From Nocardia bovistercoris (GTDB taxonomy: Bacteria; Actinomycetota; Actinomycetes; Mycobacteriales; Mycobacteriaceae): a stretch of DNA of 33,542 nt. Location: positions 1 through 33,542 of the forward strand of contig NZ_JADMLG010000031.1 in the NCBI RefSeq assembly GCF_015674855.1, read 5' to 3'. The notes below the pieces were generated by a model. It saw only the letters and a program-made list of their open reading frames with translations. It did not search any database and had not been told where the DNA came from. Positions 1 to 7,602 of this stretch are shown here, piece by piece. The position numbers were made by a program, and so were the translations under genes. The stretch's first letter is position 1. Every line of letters starts with the position of its first letter.

Positions 1-28
1 GCCCCCCCCACAAAACAATGCGAAACAA

Positions 29-61
29 GCAAGGCCCACACCCTATGGGCATGGGCCTTGC
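29..61 (-). terminator. Terminator hairpin after tRNA-Glu
   Basis: A perfect 10-bp inverted repeat (GCAAGGCCCA / TGGGCCTTGC) lies a few bases beyond the 3' end of the minus-strand tRNA-Glu. Read on the minus strand it is followed by a T-rich stretch (TTGTTTCGCATTGTTTTG). It fits an intrinsic terminator closing the gltX, tRNA-Gln, tRNA-Glu series. Confidence 0.75.
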
Positions 62-68
62 ACTTGTG

Positions 69-141
69 TAGCCCCGACGGGATTCGAACCCGCGCTACCG
101 CCTTGAGAGGGCGGCGTCCTAGGCCGCTAGACGACGGGGCC
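69..141 (-). tRNA. tRNA-Glu (anticodon CTC)
   Basis: On the minus strand the sequence folds as a full cloverleaf of 73 nt. The acceptor stem is GGCCCCG / CGGGGCT with discriminator A. The anticodon stem is CCGCC/GGCGG around the loop CTCTCAA, giving anticodon CUC, which reads GAG. The T arm has the usual GGTTCGAATCC core. No CCA is encoded; the bases after the discriminator are CAC. It lies on the same strand as gltX, whose enzyme charges it, and a terminator hairpin follows at 29-61. Confidence 0.96.
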
Positions 142-295
142 AGGACTGATCTCCCGCGATGCCGCGGTGATCAACCGGTGTGATCTTTCGATCTCTGGAA
201 GCTCGGCTAGCTTAGCTGACCGAAGCTCGGCGACCAAATCGCCGGATGCTGAACCACTTTCGGTCGCGAACCGAGAGATGAACCAACAGTCTCCG

Positions 296-367
296 CTGGG
301 GTACCAGGACTCGAACCTAGAATGGCTGAACCAGAATCAGCTGTGTTGCCAATTACACCATACCCCA
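296..367 (-). tRNA. tRNA-Gln (anticodon CTG)
   Basis: A 72-nt minus-strand cloverleaf with acceptor stem TGGGGTA / TACCCCA and discriminator G. The anticodon stem GCTGA/TCAGC encloses TTCTGGT, giving anticodon CUG, which reads CAG. The T arm contains GGTTCGAGTCC. The weak first pair (U1-A72) is a known identity feature of bacterial tRNA-Gln used by GatCAB. In actinobacteria this tRNA is normally mischarged with Glu by GltX and amidated by GatCAB. Both gltX and gatB are in this window. It lies about 150 nt downstream of gltX and may be cotranscribed with it. Confidence 0.96.
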
Positions 368-382
368 ATGACCAGGACCTCG

Positions 383-410
383 ACCCCGGAGACCTCGCGG
401 TCTCGGGGCC
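383..410 (-). terminator. Hairpin between gltX and tRNA-Gln
   Basis: ACCCCGGAGACC and GGTCTCGGGGCC form a stem with one bulged G around a TCGC loop, about 106 nt after the gltX stop codon. No T-run follows on the minus strand, so it could be a weak actinobacterial terminator or an RNA-processing structure just ahead of the tRNA-Gln 5' end. I cannot tell which. Confidence 0.4.
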
Positions 411-516
411 TCGTTCCGGCCGAGAAGAAGAGTACCAAACCCCCTCCGGTAAACCACAAATCGGCTGGTCATCGCCATTTTTCGACCGCCGGTGACCAGC
501 CGGACCCGCCCGATGG

Positions 517-1992
517 TCAGCCTGCGCCCGGCGTCCATCCGCGCGCCGAGCGCAGCCGGTCCATGGCGGTCTCGCGGCCGAGCAGTTCCAGGGATTCGTA
601 GAGCGGCGGGCTGATGTGCGATCCGGTGACCGCGACCCGCACGGGCGCGAACGCCTTGCGCGGTTTGAGGCCCAGATCATCGATCAGCGCGGTTTTCAGC
701 GCCTCCTCGATACCGGCGGTGGTCCACGCGGTGAGCGGCTCCAGCGCGGCGATGGCGGCGTCGAGTACCGGGTCGGCGTCGGGGCCGAGATTCTTGGCGC
801 CCGCCGCTGGGTCGACGGCGAAGTCGGCGTCGGGGGCGAACAGGAATCGCAGCAGATCCCAGGCGTCGGAAAGCACGACAATGCGCGTCTGGACCAGTTC
901 GGCGGCCGCGGCGAAGAGCTTGTCGTCGATTTCGGCGCCGATATGTCCGTGTTCGGTGAGGAACTCGCGGAGGCGCTGGGCGAAATCTCCCGATTCGAGC
1001 ATTCGGATGTGCTCGGCGTTCAGCGCGTCGGCCTTCTTCTGATCGAAACGCGCCGGATTGGAATTCACCTTCGCAATTTCAAATGCCGTCACCATCTCAG
1101 TCATGGAGAAGACGTCGTGATCGTCGGAGATACCCCACCCGAGTAGTGCGAGGTAATTCAGCAAACCTTCGGGAATGAATCCGCGGTCGCGATGCGCGAA
1201 CAGATTGGATTCCGGGTCACGCTTGGACAACTTCTTGTTGCCCGCGCCCATGACGAACGGCAGGTGGCCGAACTCGGGGGTGAACTCGGCGACTCCGATT
1301 CGCCGCAGCGCGGCATAGAGCGCGAGTTGGCGCGGCGTCGAGGACAGCAGATCCTCGCCGCGCAGCACGTGGGTGATCCGCATCAGCGCGTCGTCGACCG
1401 GATTGACCAGTGTGTAGAGCGGGTCGCCGTTGCCGCGGGTCAGCGCGAAATCGGGGACCGTGCCCGCCTTGAACGTGGTCTCGCCGCGCACCAGGTCGTG
1501 CCAACTCAGATCGGTGTCGGGCATGCGCAACCGGAGCACGGGCGGGCGGCCCTCGTCCCGGTACGCCCGGATCTGCTCGGGGGTGAGATCGCGGTCGTGG
1601 TTGTCGTAACCGAGCTTGGGGTCGCGGCCCGCGGCGCGGTGGCGCTGCTCGACTTCCTCGGGGGTGGAGAAGGATTCGTACGCCTCGCCCGCCGCGAGCA
1701 GTCGCGCGACGACGTCGAGATGCAGCTCGCGCCGCTGCGACTGCCGGTACGGGCCGTGCGGGCCGCCGACCTCGGGCCCCTCGTCCCAGGTCAGTCCGAG
1801 CCAGCGCAGCGCGTCGAGCAGCGCGCGGTAGGATTCCTCGGAATCGCGTGCGGCGTCGGTGTCTTCGATGCGGAAGACGAACGTGCCGCCGGTGTGGCGC
1901 GCGTAGGCCCAGTTGAACAGGGCGGTGCGGATCAGGCCGACATGCGGTGTGCCGGTCGGCGACGGGCAGAAACGGACCCGTACTTCGGTCAT
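517..1992 (-). CDS. gltX: Glutamyl-tRNA synthetase
   Basis: The enzyme attaches glutamate to tRNA-Glu in the cytosol. In bacteria that lack GlnRS it also mischarges tRNA-Gln for later amidation by GatCAB. The 491-aa protein has the class I synthetase signature SPTGTPHVGL at residues 11-20 (HIGH-type motif HVGL at 17-20) and the KLSKR motif at 254-258. The Glu-binding FRIEDTD segment is at 40-46. Length is normal for the family and no key residue is missing. The ATG is preceded by a weak purine-rich site. The gene starts 30 nt after the stop of the FAH-family gene and is probably cotranscribed with it. tRNA-Gln and tRNA-Glu follow on the same strand. Confidence 0.98.
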   Translation of the reverse strand: MTEVRVRFCPSPTGTPHVGLIRTALFNWAYARHTGGTFVFRIEDTDAARDSEESYRALLDALRWLGLTWDEGPEVGGPHGPYRQSQRRELHLDVVARLLAAGEAYESFSTPEEVEQRHRAAGRDPKLGYDNHDRDLTPEQIRAYRDEGRPPVLRLRMPDTDLSWHDLVRGETTFKAGTVPDFALTRGNGDPLYTLVNPVDDALMRITHVLRGEDLLSSTPRQLALYAALRRIGVAEFTPEFGHLPFVMGAGNKKLSKRDPESNLFAHRDRGFIPEGLLNYLALLGWGISDDHDVFSMTEMVTAFEIAKVNSNPARFDQKKADALNAEHIRMLESGDFAQRLREFLTEHGHIGAEIDDKLFAAAAELVQTRIVVLSDAWDLLRFLFAPDADFAVDPAAGAKNLGPDADPVLDAAIAALEPLTAWTTAGIEEALKTALIDDLGLKPRKAFAPVRVAVTGSHISPPLYESLELLGRETAMDRLRSARGWTPGAG

Positions 1993-2022
1993 GGCTCTCT
2001 TTCGGACTCGTCTGGCGACCGG

Positions 2023-2823
2023 TCAGCGCTGTTTGGTCGCAACGGAATTGGTCAGGGTGCCGATACCTTCGACGGTGACCGACACCTGTTGGCCCGCGCT
2101 CATCGGGCCGACACCCTCGGGGGTTCCGGTCAGGATGACGTCGCCGGGCAGCAGCGTCATCACCGCGCTCACCCACTCGATGATCGACGGAATATCGTGC
2201 AGCAGAAGCGATGTGCGACTGCGCTGGCGCACCTCGCCGTCGAGTTCGGTGACGATCTCGAGATCCGATGGGTCCGACGAGGTTTCGATCCACGGCCCGA
2301 GCGGGCAGAAGGTGTCGTAGCTCTTGGCCCGTGTCCACTGGCCGTCGGCGCGCTGCTGATCGCGGGCGGTGACGTCGTTGGCGACGGTGTAGCCGAGTAC
2401 GACGTCGCGGGCGCGGGCGGCGGGCACGTCCTTGCACGGCCTGCCGATCACGACGGCCAGCTCGCCTTCGTAATCGACCTGTGATGAGCTGGGCGGCAGC
2501 AGGATCGAGGCGTTGGGGCCGACGATGGCGGTGCTCGGCTTCATGAAGATGACGGGGTTCTCCGGTGCGGTCCCGCCCATTTCGGCCGCGTGCGCCGCGT
2601 AGTTCTTGCCAACGCAGATCACCTTGCTGGCCAGGATCGGGGCGAGCAGCCGCACATCGGCCAGCGGCCAACTCCGGCCGGTGAAGGTCGGCGTTCCGAA
2701 CGGATGCTCGGCGATCTCTCTCGCGGTGAACCCGCCACCGCTTCCGCCCGCGGCGCCGTTTTCCTCTCCCTCGATGCTCACGAACGCGACCCCATCGGGA
2801 CTGGCAACTCGACCTAGACGCAT
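2023..2823 (-). CDS. Fumarylacetoacetate hydrolase (FAH) family protein
   Basis: A 266-aa protein of the FAH superfamily, metal-dependent enzymes that hydrolyse, isomerise or decarboxylate beta-keto or enol acids. It shows the family marks KNYAAHAAEMG, FMKPS, the metal-site segment VDYEGELAVVIG, GYTVANDVTARD, the KSYDTFCPLGPW segment and LTGTPEGVGP. The substrate cannot be read from sequence; relatives include hydroxyhepta-diene-dioate isomerases and acylpyruvases. An open frame extends upstream, but the ATG at 2823 is the better start. It begins the FAH-like sequence (MRLGRV), and a TAGACT -10 box sits exactly 7 nt upstream, the layout of a leaderless gene. gltX follows 30 nt downstream. The corresponding M. 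tuberculosis gene is Rv2993c (from memory). Confidence 0.92.
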   Translation of the reverse strand: MRLGRVASPDGVAFVSIEGEENGAAGGSGGGFTAREIAEHPFGTPTFTGRSWPLADVRLLAPILASKVICVGKNYAAHAAEMGGTAPENPVIFMKPSTAIVGPNASILLPPSSSQVDYEGELAVVIGRPCKDVPAARARDVVLGYTVANDVTARDQQRADGQWTRAKSYDTFCPLGPWIETSSDPSDLEIVTELDGEVRQRSRTSLLLHDIPSIIEWVSAVMTLLPGDVILTGTPEGVGPMSAGQQVSVTVEGIGTLTNSVATKQR

Positions 2824-2830
2824 GCCCGGC

Positions 2831-2836
2831 AGTCTA
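2831..2836 (-). promoter_or_regulatory. -10 box of the FAH-gltX unit (leaderless)
   Basis: TAGACT on the minus strand matches the actinobacterial TANNNT -10 consensus. It ends 7 nt before the ATG at 2823, which would place the transcription start on the A of the start codon. The same hexamer at the same spacing precedes gatB. No clear -35 box was seen. Confidence 0.6.
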
Positions 2837-3067
2837 ACGACCGGTCGCCACCTGCCCGAACACACCCGACCGCCCGGTCGGCCCACCCGGCAGGACCCGC
2901 GCGCGGACTCGGGGGTCCGACCGCCGCACCACGTGCCGCCGCGCGGGGTCGCACCGGAACGCCGGTGCCCGATAACCGCCAGATGTGACCAGTTCGACAT
3001 CGACGGCCCGAAAGCTACTCGAGCGCAGGGTGTAGCGTTGTCCCCGATGTTCATTCAATGAGATTTG

Positions 3068-3086
3068 TGTTTCATATAGTGAGACA
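3068..3086 (+). promoter_or_regulatory. Operator-like inverted repeat over a -10 box upstream of the MFS gene
   Basis: TGTTTCA-TATAG-TGAGACA is an inverted repeat (6 of 7 arm positions pair). Its centre contains TATAGT (3075-3080), a good -10 box for the MFS gene that starts 64 nt downstream. A shorter repeat, TCATT-C-AATGA, lies at 3051-3061. A dyad over the -10 box suggests a repressor site. No regulator gene is adjacent, so the protein that binds is unknown. Confidence 0.5.
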
Positions 3087-3143
3087 CAGGCAAGATGGCC
3101 GGATGCGGGCGCTTCGACGCATCCGGCGGGACCGAGGTGTGCG

Positions 3144-4373
3144 ATGACGACCGTGACGCAGGTGCGCGACATCCGGCGGTGGTCCATGCTCGGCCTCGGC
3201 GTCTTCGCGCAGGCCTCCAGCGCCGTCTTCATCCACGGGGTGCCGTTCCTGCTGCCCGCGCTCACCGACCGCGGCATGTCGCTGCCCACCGCGGGGCTGC
3301 TCGTCGCCATGCCAACCGTCGGGCTGGTGTGCACGCTGATCGCGTGGGGCTATGTCGTCGACCGCATCGGCGAACGCACCGTACTGGTCGGCGGGCCGCT
3401 GGTCATGCTGGTCGCGGGCGTCGCCGCCGCGACCACGACCAACGACATCGCCTTCGGTGCACTGCTGTTCCTCGGCGGCGTCGGCGGCGCGAGCACCAAC
3501 GGCGCGAGCGGGCGGGTCATTGTCGGCTGGTTCCCGCCGCACCGGCGCGGACTCGCCATGGGCATCAGGCAGACCGCCCAGCCGCTCGGCGTCGGACTCG
3601 GCGCGCTCGCCATCCCCGCCGTCGCGTCCGCGCACGGAGTCGCCGCGGCCGTCCTGGTGCCCGCGCTCATGGCGGGTGTCGCCGCGCTCGGCTGCTATCT
3701 GGGCATCATCGACCCGCCGCGACCCGCCATCGGATCCGCGGACCGCGTCAATCCGTATCGCGGCGACTCGACGCTGTGGCGTATCCACGGCGTCTCGGTG
3801 CTGCTGTGCGTACCGCAGGGCGTGGTGTGGACCTTCGCGCTGCTGTGGGTGCACCGCGATATCGGCTGGTCGCTGGCCGCCGCGGGCGCGCTGATCACCG
3901 GCACCCAATTGCTCGGCGCGCTCGGCAGAATCGGCGCGGGCGCGTGGTCGGACCGCGTCGGCAGCAGGCTCGGTCCGCTGCGCGTCGTCGCGATCGCGGC
4001 GGTGCTGTCGATGGCCGCGCTCGCGCTCACGGCGTGGACAGGTTGGTGGTGGGTGGCGATCCCGCTGTTGGTCGCCGCGTCGGTGATCACGGTGTCCGAC
4101 AACGGTCTCGCGTTCACCGCGGTCGCCGAGATCGCCGGTCCGTACTGGAGCGGGCGCGGACTCGGCGTGCAGAACACCGGCCAGAATCTCGCGATGGCCG
4201 CCATACCACCGGTATTCGGCGCGCTGATCGAAGTCGGCGGGTTCCCGTCGGCCTACCTCGCCGCCGCCGTGCTCGCGGCCGCCGCCGTCCCGCTGGTGCC
4301 GAGGGAGCGGGGCGAGACCGGACCGTGGCGGATCTGGCGGCGCGGCACCGCTGTTCCTAAGGTGGAGCCGTGA
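3144..4373 (+). CDS. Major facilitator superfamily (MFS) transporter
   Basis: A 409-aa integral membrane protein with about 12 hydrophobic segments. After the second segment it carries an MFS loop motif of the form GYVVDRIGERTV (about 69-80), repeated in the second half as WSDRVGSRLG (about 271-280). A polar segment GWFPPHRRGLAMGIRQ (about 132-147) resembles the nitrate/nitrite-porter and oxalate/formate-type MFS branch. Substrate is unknown. The ATG has a GAGG ribosome site 6 nt upstream. Its stop overlaps the start of the ADP-ribosylglycohydrolase gene by 4 nt, so the two are probably translationally coupled. The M. tuberculosis gene at this place is Rv2994 (from memory). Confidence 0.9.
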   Translation: MTTVTQVRDIRRWSMLGLGVFAQASSAVFIHGVPFLLPALTDRGMSLPTAGLLVAMPTVGLVCTLIAWGYVVDRIGERTVLVGGPLVMLVAGVAAATTTNDIAFGALLFLGGVGGASTNGASGRVIVGWFPPHRRGLAMGIRQTAQPLGVGLGALAIPAVASAHGVAAAVLVPALMAGVAALGCYLGIIDPPRPAIGSADRVNPYRGDSTLWRIHGVSVLLCVPQGVVWTFALLWVHRDIGWSLAAAGALITGTQLLGALGRIGAGAWSDRVGSRLGPLRVVAIAAVLSMAALALTAWTGWWWVAIPLLVAASVITVSDNGLAFTAVAEIAGPYWSGRGLGVQNTGQNLAMAAIPPVFGALIEVGGFPSAYLAAAVLAAAAVPLVPRERGETGPWRIWRRGTAVPKVEP

Positions 4374-5434
4374 CAATCGAAGAGCGGGTTCGGGGTTCGC
4401 TGATCGGCGGTGCGATCGGCGACGCGCTGGGATGGCCCATCGAGTTCTACGATCTGGCGGGTATCCGCGACCGGCACGGCGCACGGGGCGTCACCGGATT
4501 CCTCCCCGAATACGGCCCGCCGCAGGCGGTTACCGACGACACCCAGATGACGCTGTTCAGCGCCGAAGGGCTGCTGCGCCGCGCGCCGGGAGCCGATCTC
4601 GCGAAGGTGCTGCGCGGCGCGTACCTGCGCTGGCTCGACACCCAGTCCACGAACGGTCCCGGCGGCAGGCCCGACGGTTGGCTGCTCGATCAGCGTTTCC
4701 TCTACGCGGTCCGCGCGCCGGGCAACGCCTGTATGAGCGGTCTGCGCCAACAGCGGCGCGGCTACGTGGCGCCCGTCTCGATCGGGCGCGCGGGCAAGGT
4801 CAATCCCGAATCGAAGGGCTGCGGAACCGTGATGCGTTCGGCCCCCTTCGGTTTGGCCGGACTCGGCCCTGAAGCCGCGTTCCACGCCGCCGCCCTGTGC
4901 GCGCAGCTGACCCACGGCCACCCCACCGGATATCTGTCCGCAGGCGCCTTCGCCGCGCTGATCGATCGAGCACTCGCGGGCACGGAGCTGCGAGAGGCAC
5001 TGCGAGAAACCATCGTTCAGGTCCGCGAGTACGCGCACGGCACACAGACCGCCGACGCGCTGGTACGAGCCGCGCATCTGGCCGATACCGAACCCGCCAC
5101 GCCCGAGGTGGTCGAACGCGTCGGCGCGGGCTGGGTCGCGGAGGAATGCCTCGCCATCGCCGTGCACTGCGCACTGCGCGCCGAGAACGGCGATATCGCG
5201 GGCGCGCTGCTGCTTTCGGTGAACCACTCCGGCGATTCGGATTCGACCGGGGCGGTCGCGGGCAATCTCATCGGCGCGATACACGGTCATTCCGCGCTGC
5301 CCCGCGAGTGGGCGGAAGCGGTCGAGGGCCGGGATGTGCTGCTCCGAGTCGCCGACGATCTGGTCGCGCAGTTCTTCCGTGGCGATCGTTCCGCCCTCGC
5401 GAACCGCTACCCCTTGGATACGGCCTCGACCTAG
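4370..5434 (+). CDS. ADP-ribosylglycohydrolase family protein (DraG/ARH type)
   Basis: This family removes ADP-ribose from proteins, nucleic acids or small molecules with two Mg ions. The 354-aa product has the family opening RGSLIGGAIGDALGWPIEF (8-26), the metal-binding TDDTQM (55-60) and the C-terminal NHSGDSDSTGAVAGN segment with its Asp ligands, all intact. The GTG start overlaps the MFS stop in a GTGA arrangement. No ADP-ribosyltransferase is visible nearby, so the target is unknown. Because it is coupled to a transporter, handling of an imported ADP-ribosylated or ribosyl compound is possible; that is inference. Confidence 0.92.
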   Translation: MTIEERVRGSLIGGAIGDALGWPIEFYDLAGIRDRHGARGVTGFLPEYGPPQAVTDDTQMTLFSAEGLLRRAPGADLAKVLRGAYLRWLDTQSTNGPGGRPDGWLLDQRFLYAVRAPGNACMSGLRQQRRGYVAPVSIGRAGKVNPESKGCGTVMRSAPFGLAGLGPEAAFHAAALCAQLTHGHPTGYLSAGAFAALIDRALAGTELREALRETIVQVREYAHGTQTADALVRAAHLADTEPATPEVVERVGAGWVAEECLAIAVHCALRAENGDIAGALLLSVNHSGDSDSTGAVAGNLIGAIHGHSALPREWAEAVEGRDVLLRVADDLVAQFFRGDRSALANRYPLDTAST

Positions 5435-5457
5435 CCCTACGCAACGACCGCGACTCG

Positions 5458-5506
5458 ATGTAAAGATTGCCTTGACACGACTTCGATGTAAAGGCAGCCT
5501 TTACAT
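5458..5506 (+). promoter_or_regulatory. Two copies of a 21-bp operator-like sequence before the HTH gene
   Basis: Copy 2 (5486-5506) is a perfect dyad with 9-bp arms and a 3-nt centre: ATGTAAAGG-CAG-CCTTTACAT. It ends directly against the ATG at 5507. Copy 1 (5458-5478) starts 28 bp upstream, matches copy 2 at 16 of 21 positions, and has the degraded right half CCTTGACAC. The TTGACA in copy 1 (5472-5477) could serve as a -35 box, though I see no good -10 box 17-18 bp on. Two sites nearly three helical turns apart suggest cooperative binding, most simply by the HTH protein itself. Confidence 0.6.
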
Positions 5507-6133
5507 ATGACCGATGAATCCGCACAGTCCAATGGCGACGAGCGGGCGACCCTGGGAAACCTGTTGTCCGCCAACGCCGAACTCGTCGTCGGCGTCCTGC
5601 GCCCCGAGCCCGGCACACCCCCGGTCCCGGTACTCGCCGCCATCACCGCCACCCGCAATCTGGGACATCTCGTCGACGACATCCTGCACACCCTCGCCCG
5701 CCAGGCCAGACAGGAAGGCCACACCTGGGCCGAACTCGGCGACCTCCTCGGCACCTCCCGCCAGGCCGCCTACCAGCGCTTCAGCGGCCCGATGCCGCCG
5801 AGCGGCCCCTTCCCCCCACCCCCGCCCTTCCCACCGATTCCGCCCGGACCACCACATCCCCACGGCGCACCGGACACCCACAGTGCACCGGACACCCGAC
5901 ACAGACACCACCCGCCCGGACCGCCGAACTTCCCACCACCCGGCGCACAGCACGCGGCCCACCACCCCACCACACCGGGCGAATGCGCGAATCCCTCGGC
6001 GACACCGATGATCCCACCGACACCACCCGGCATCCCACAACCCCAGATACCACCAACACCGGGAACCCCACCCGCCCAACACTTCCCGACCAGCACACCA
6101 CCCACGCCCCCGCCAGCACTGCCGAAACCGTGA
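5507..6133 (+). CDS. HTH protein with long proline-rich C-terminal tail
   Basis: A 208-aa protein. Residues 1-70 are predicted helical. A helix-turn-helix lies at about 73-92 (TWAELGDLLGTSRQAAYQRF), a form common in small actinobacterial DNA-binding proteins. From residue 94 to the end the chain is almost wholly Pro, His, Thr, Gly and Ala, and must be disordered. The ATG abuts a perfect palindrome, so autoregulation is likely and any leader would be very short; no ribosome site is visible. It is separated from the ADP-ribosylglycohydrolase gene by 72 nt. The specific target and the role of the tail are unknown. Confidence 0.75.
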   Translation: MTDESAQSNGDERATLGNLLSANAELVVGVLRPEPGTPPVPVLAAITATRNLGHLVDDILHTLARQARQEGHTWAELGDLLGTSRQAAYQRFSGPMPPSGPFPPPPPFPPIPPGPPHPHGAPDTHSAPDTRHRHHPPGPPNFPPPGAQHAAHHPTTPGECANPSATPMIPPTPPGIPQPQIPPTPGTPPAQHFPTSTPPTPPPALPKP

Positions 6134-6484
6134 CGCGCCGAGGCGATTCCCATAGAGCCGCACCGCCGACCGGCAGGCTCCGGTAGTCACCACAACGGCC
6201 AACACACCCACGCTCGCAGGAACAGTGCCACACCCGCGACAGCCGCTCGGGCGGAGCACCGCGTCCCACGAACGGACACCGCCTTCGACCGTCGCCGACA
6301 CCTACGGGCGCCTCCAGCGCCGACGTGTCCCCGTTGCACCTGGACATGCACAGCGGCGCAGCGGCTTCGGACGAATGGACGGACGAGACATCGCCCTGCC
6401 CGTGCCTCGGCGCCGGGGGCGAAACCCCCGCGGCGGCCATCGGGCACGGGCGCTCGAGGTACCGGGAACGGCATACACACGCAC
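6134..6484. other. Intergenic stretch without recognised features
   Basis: About 350 bp between the HTH gene and the leuB terminator. Open frames cross it in several directions, but none continues a recognised protein, has a ribosome site or shows family motifs. I see nothing functional here. Confidence 0.5.
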
Positions 6485-6516
6485 AAGGCTCCGTACCGAA
6501 TTCGGTACGGAGCCTT
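6485..6516 (-). terminator. Perfect palindromic terminator after leuB
   Basis: A 32-bp perfect palindrome: arms AAGGCTCCGTACCG and CGGTACGGAGCCTT around AATT. It lies 53 nt beyond the leuB stop. On the plus side it is followed by the T-rich CGCGTTTGTTCG, so it may act in both directions between the converging HTH and leuB units. Confidence 0.75.
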
Positions 6517-6569
6517 CGCGTTTGTTCGAAAACCCGGTGTCGCGGCGATGCGCGGAACGTTCGGGCAGG

Positions 6570-7577
6570 TCAGACCGCGGCGGCGATACGGTCACCGATC
6601 GCGGCGGTGGACGCGGCCTCGGTGCGCGAGGCGAGGTCCTTGGCTACGGCCGCCTCGATACGTGCGGCGCCGTCGATGTCGCCGAGGTGGTTCAGCAGCA
6701 GCGACACCGAAAGGATCGCGGCCGTCGGATCGGCCTTGGACTGGCCCGCGATGTCGGGGGCGCTGCCGTGGACCGGTTCGAACATGCTCGGGTTGACGCC
6801 GGAGGCATCGATGTTGCCGCTGGCGGCGAGGCCGATGCCACCGCTGACCGCAGCCGCGAGGTCGGTGATGATGTCGCCGAAGAGGTTGTCGGTGACGATC
6901 ACGTCGAAGCGGCCGGGGTCGTTGACCATGTGGATGGTCGCGGCGTCGATGTGCTGGTACGCGGTGCGCACGTCGGGGAATTCGGCGGCGACCGCGTCCA
7001 CGGTGCGCTGCCACAGCGATCCGGCGAAGGTGAGCACGTTGTTCTTGTGCACCAGGGTCAGATGCTTGCGGCGGGCCTGCGCCTTGGCGAAGGCGTAGCG
7101 CACCACGCGTTCGATGCCGAAGCGGGTGTTGGTGCTGACCTCGGTGGCGACCTCGTGCGGGGTCTCGACGCGAATCGCGCCGCCGGTGCCGGTGTACGGG
7201 CCCTCGGTGCCTTCGCGGACCACGACGAAATCGATGTCGGGATCGCCCGCGAGCGGACTGGTGACACCCGGATACAGCTTCGACGGCCGCAGGTTCACGT
7301 GGTGGTCGAGCGCGAAGCGGGTGCGCAGCAGCAGTCCGCGTTCGAGCACGCCGCTTGGCACCGACGGGTCGCCGATCGCCCCGAGCAGGATCGCGTCGTG
7401 CTGTTTCAGTTCCGGCAGCACCGAATCCGGCAGCACCTCGCCGGTGGCGTGATAGCGCTTGGCGCCGAGGTCGTATTCGGTCTTCTCGGCACCGGGCGAG
7501 ACGACGTCGAGGACCTTCAGCGCTTCGGCGATGACCTCGGGACCGATCCCGTCGCCCGCGATGACGGCGAGTTTCAT
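6570..7577 (-). CDS. leuB: 3-Isopropylmalate dehydrogenase
   Basis: The enzyme oxidises 3-isopropylmalate with NAD and decarboxylates it to 2-oxoisocaproate, the third step of leucine synthesis. The 335-aa product starts MKLAVIAGDGIGPEV and has the substrate segment NLRPSKLYPG, VREGTEGPYTG, the Mg-site segment TDNLFGDIITD and EPVHGSAPDIAG. Length is typical of the short actinobacterial form. The ATG at 7577 is chosen because the open sequence upstream overlaps serA and is not family-like. It starts 25 nt after the serA stop, so serA-leuB is an operon. The palindromic terminator at 6485-6516 ends it. Confidence 0.97.
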   Translation of the reverse strand: MKLAVIAGDGIGPEVIAEALKVLDVVSPGAEKTEYDLGAKRYHATGEVLPDSVLPELKQHDAILLGAIGDPSVPSGVLERGLLLRTRFALDHHVNLRPSKLYPGVTSPLAGDPDIDFVVVREGTEGPYTGTGGAIRVETPHEVATEVSTNTRFGIERVVRYAFAKAQARRKHLTLVHKNNVLTFAGSLWQRTVDAVAAEFPDVRTAYQHIDAATIHMVNDPGRFDVIVTDNLFGDIITDLAAAVSGGIGLAASGNIDASGVNPSMFEPVHGSAPDIAGQSKADPTAAILSVSLLLNHLGDIDGAARIEAAVAKDLASRTEAASTAAIGDRIAAAV

Positions 7578-7602
7578 GACAATGCTCCGTTCGGGCGGTT
7601 GA

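Noticed and set aside
1192..2484. 430-codon plus-strand open frame
   Set aside because: Antisense to gltX and the FAH-family gene, no motifs, no ribosome site.
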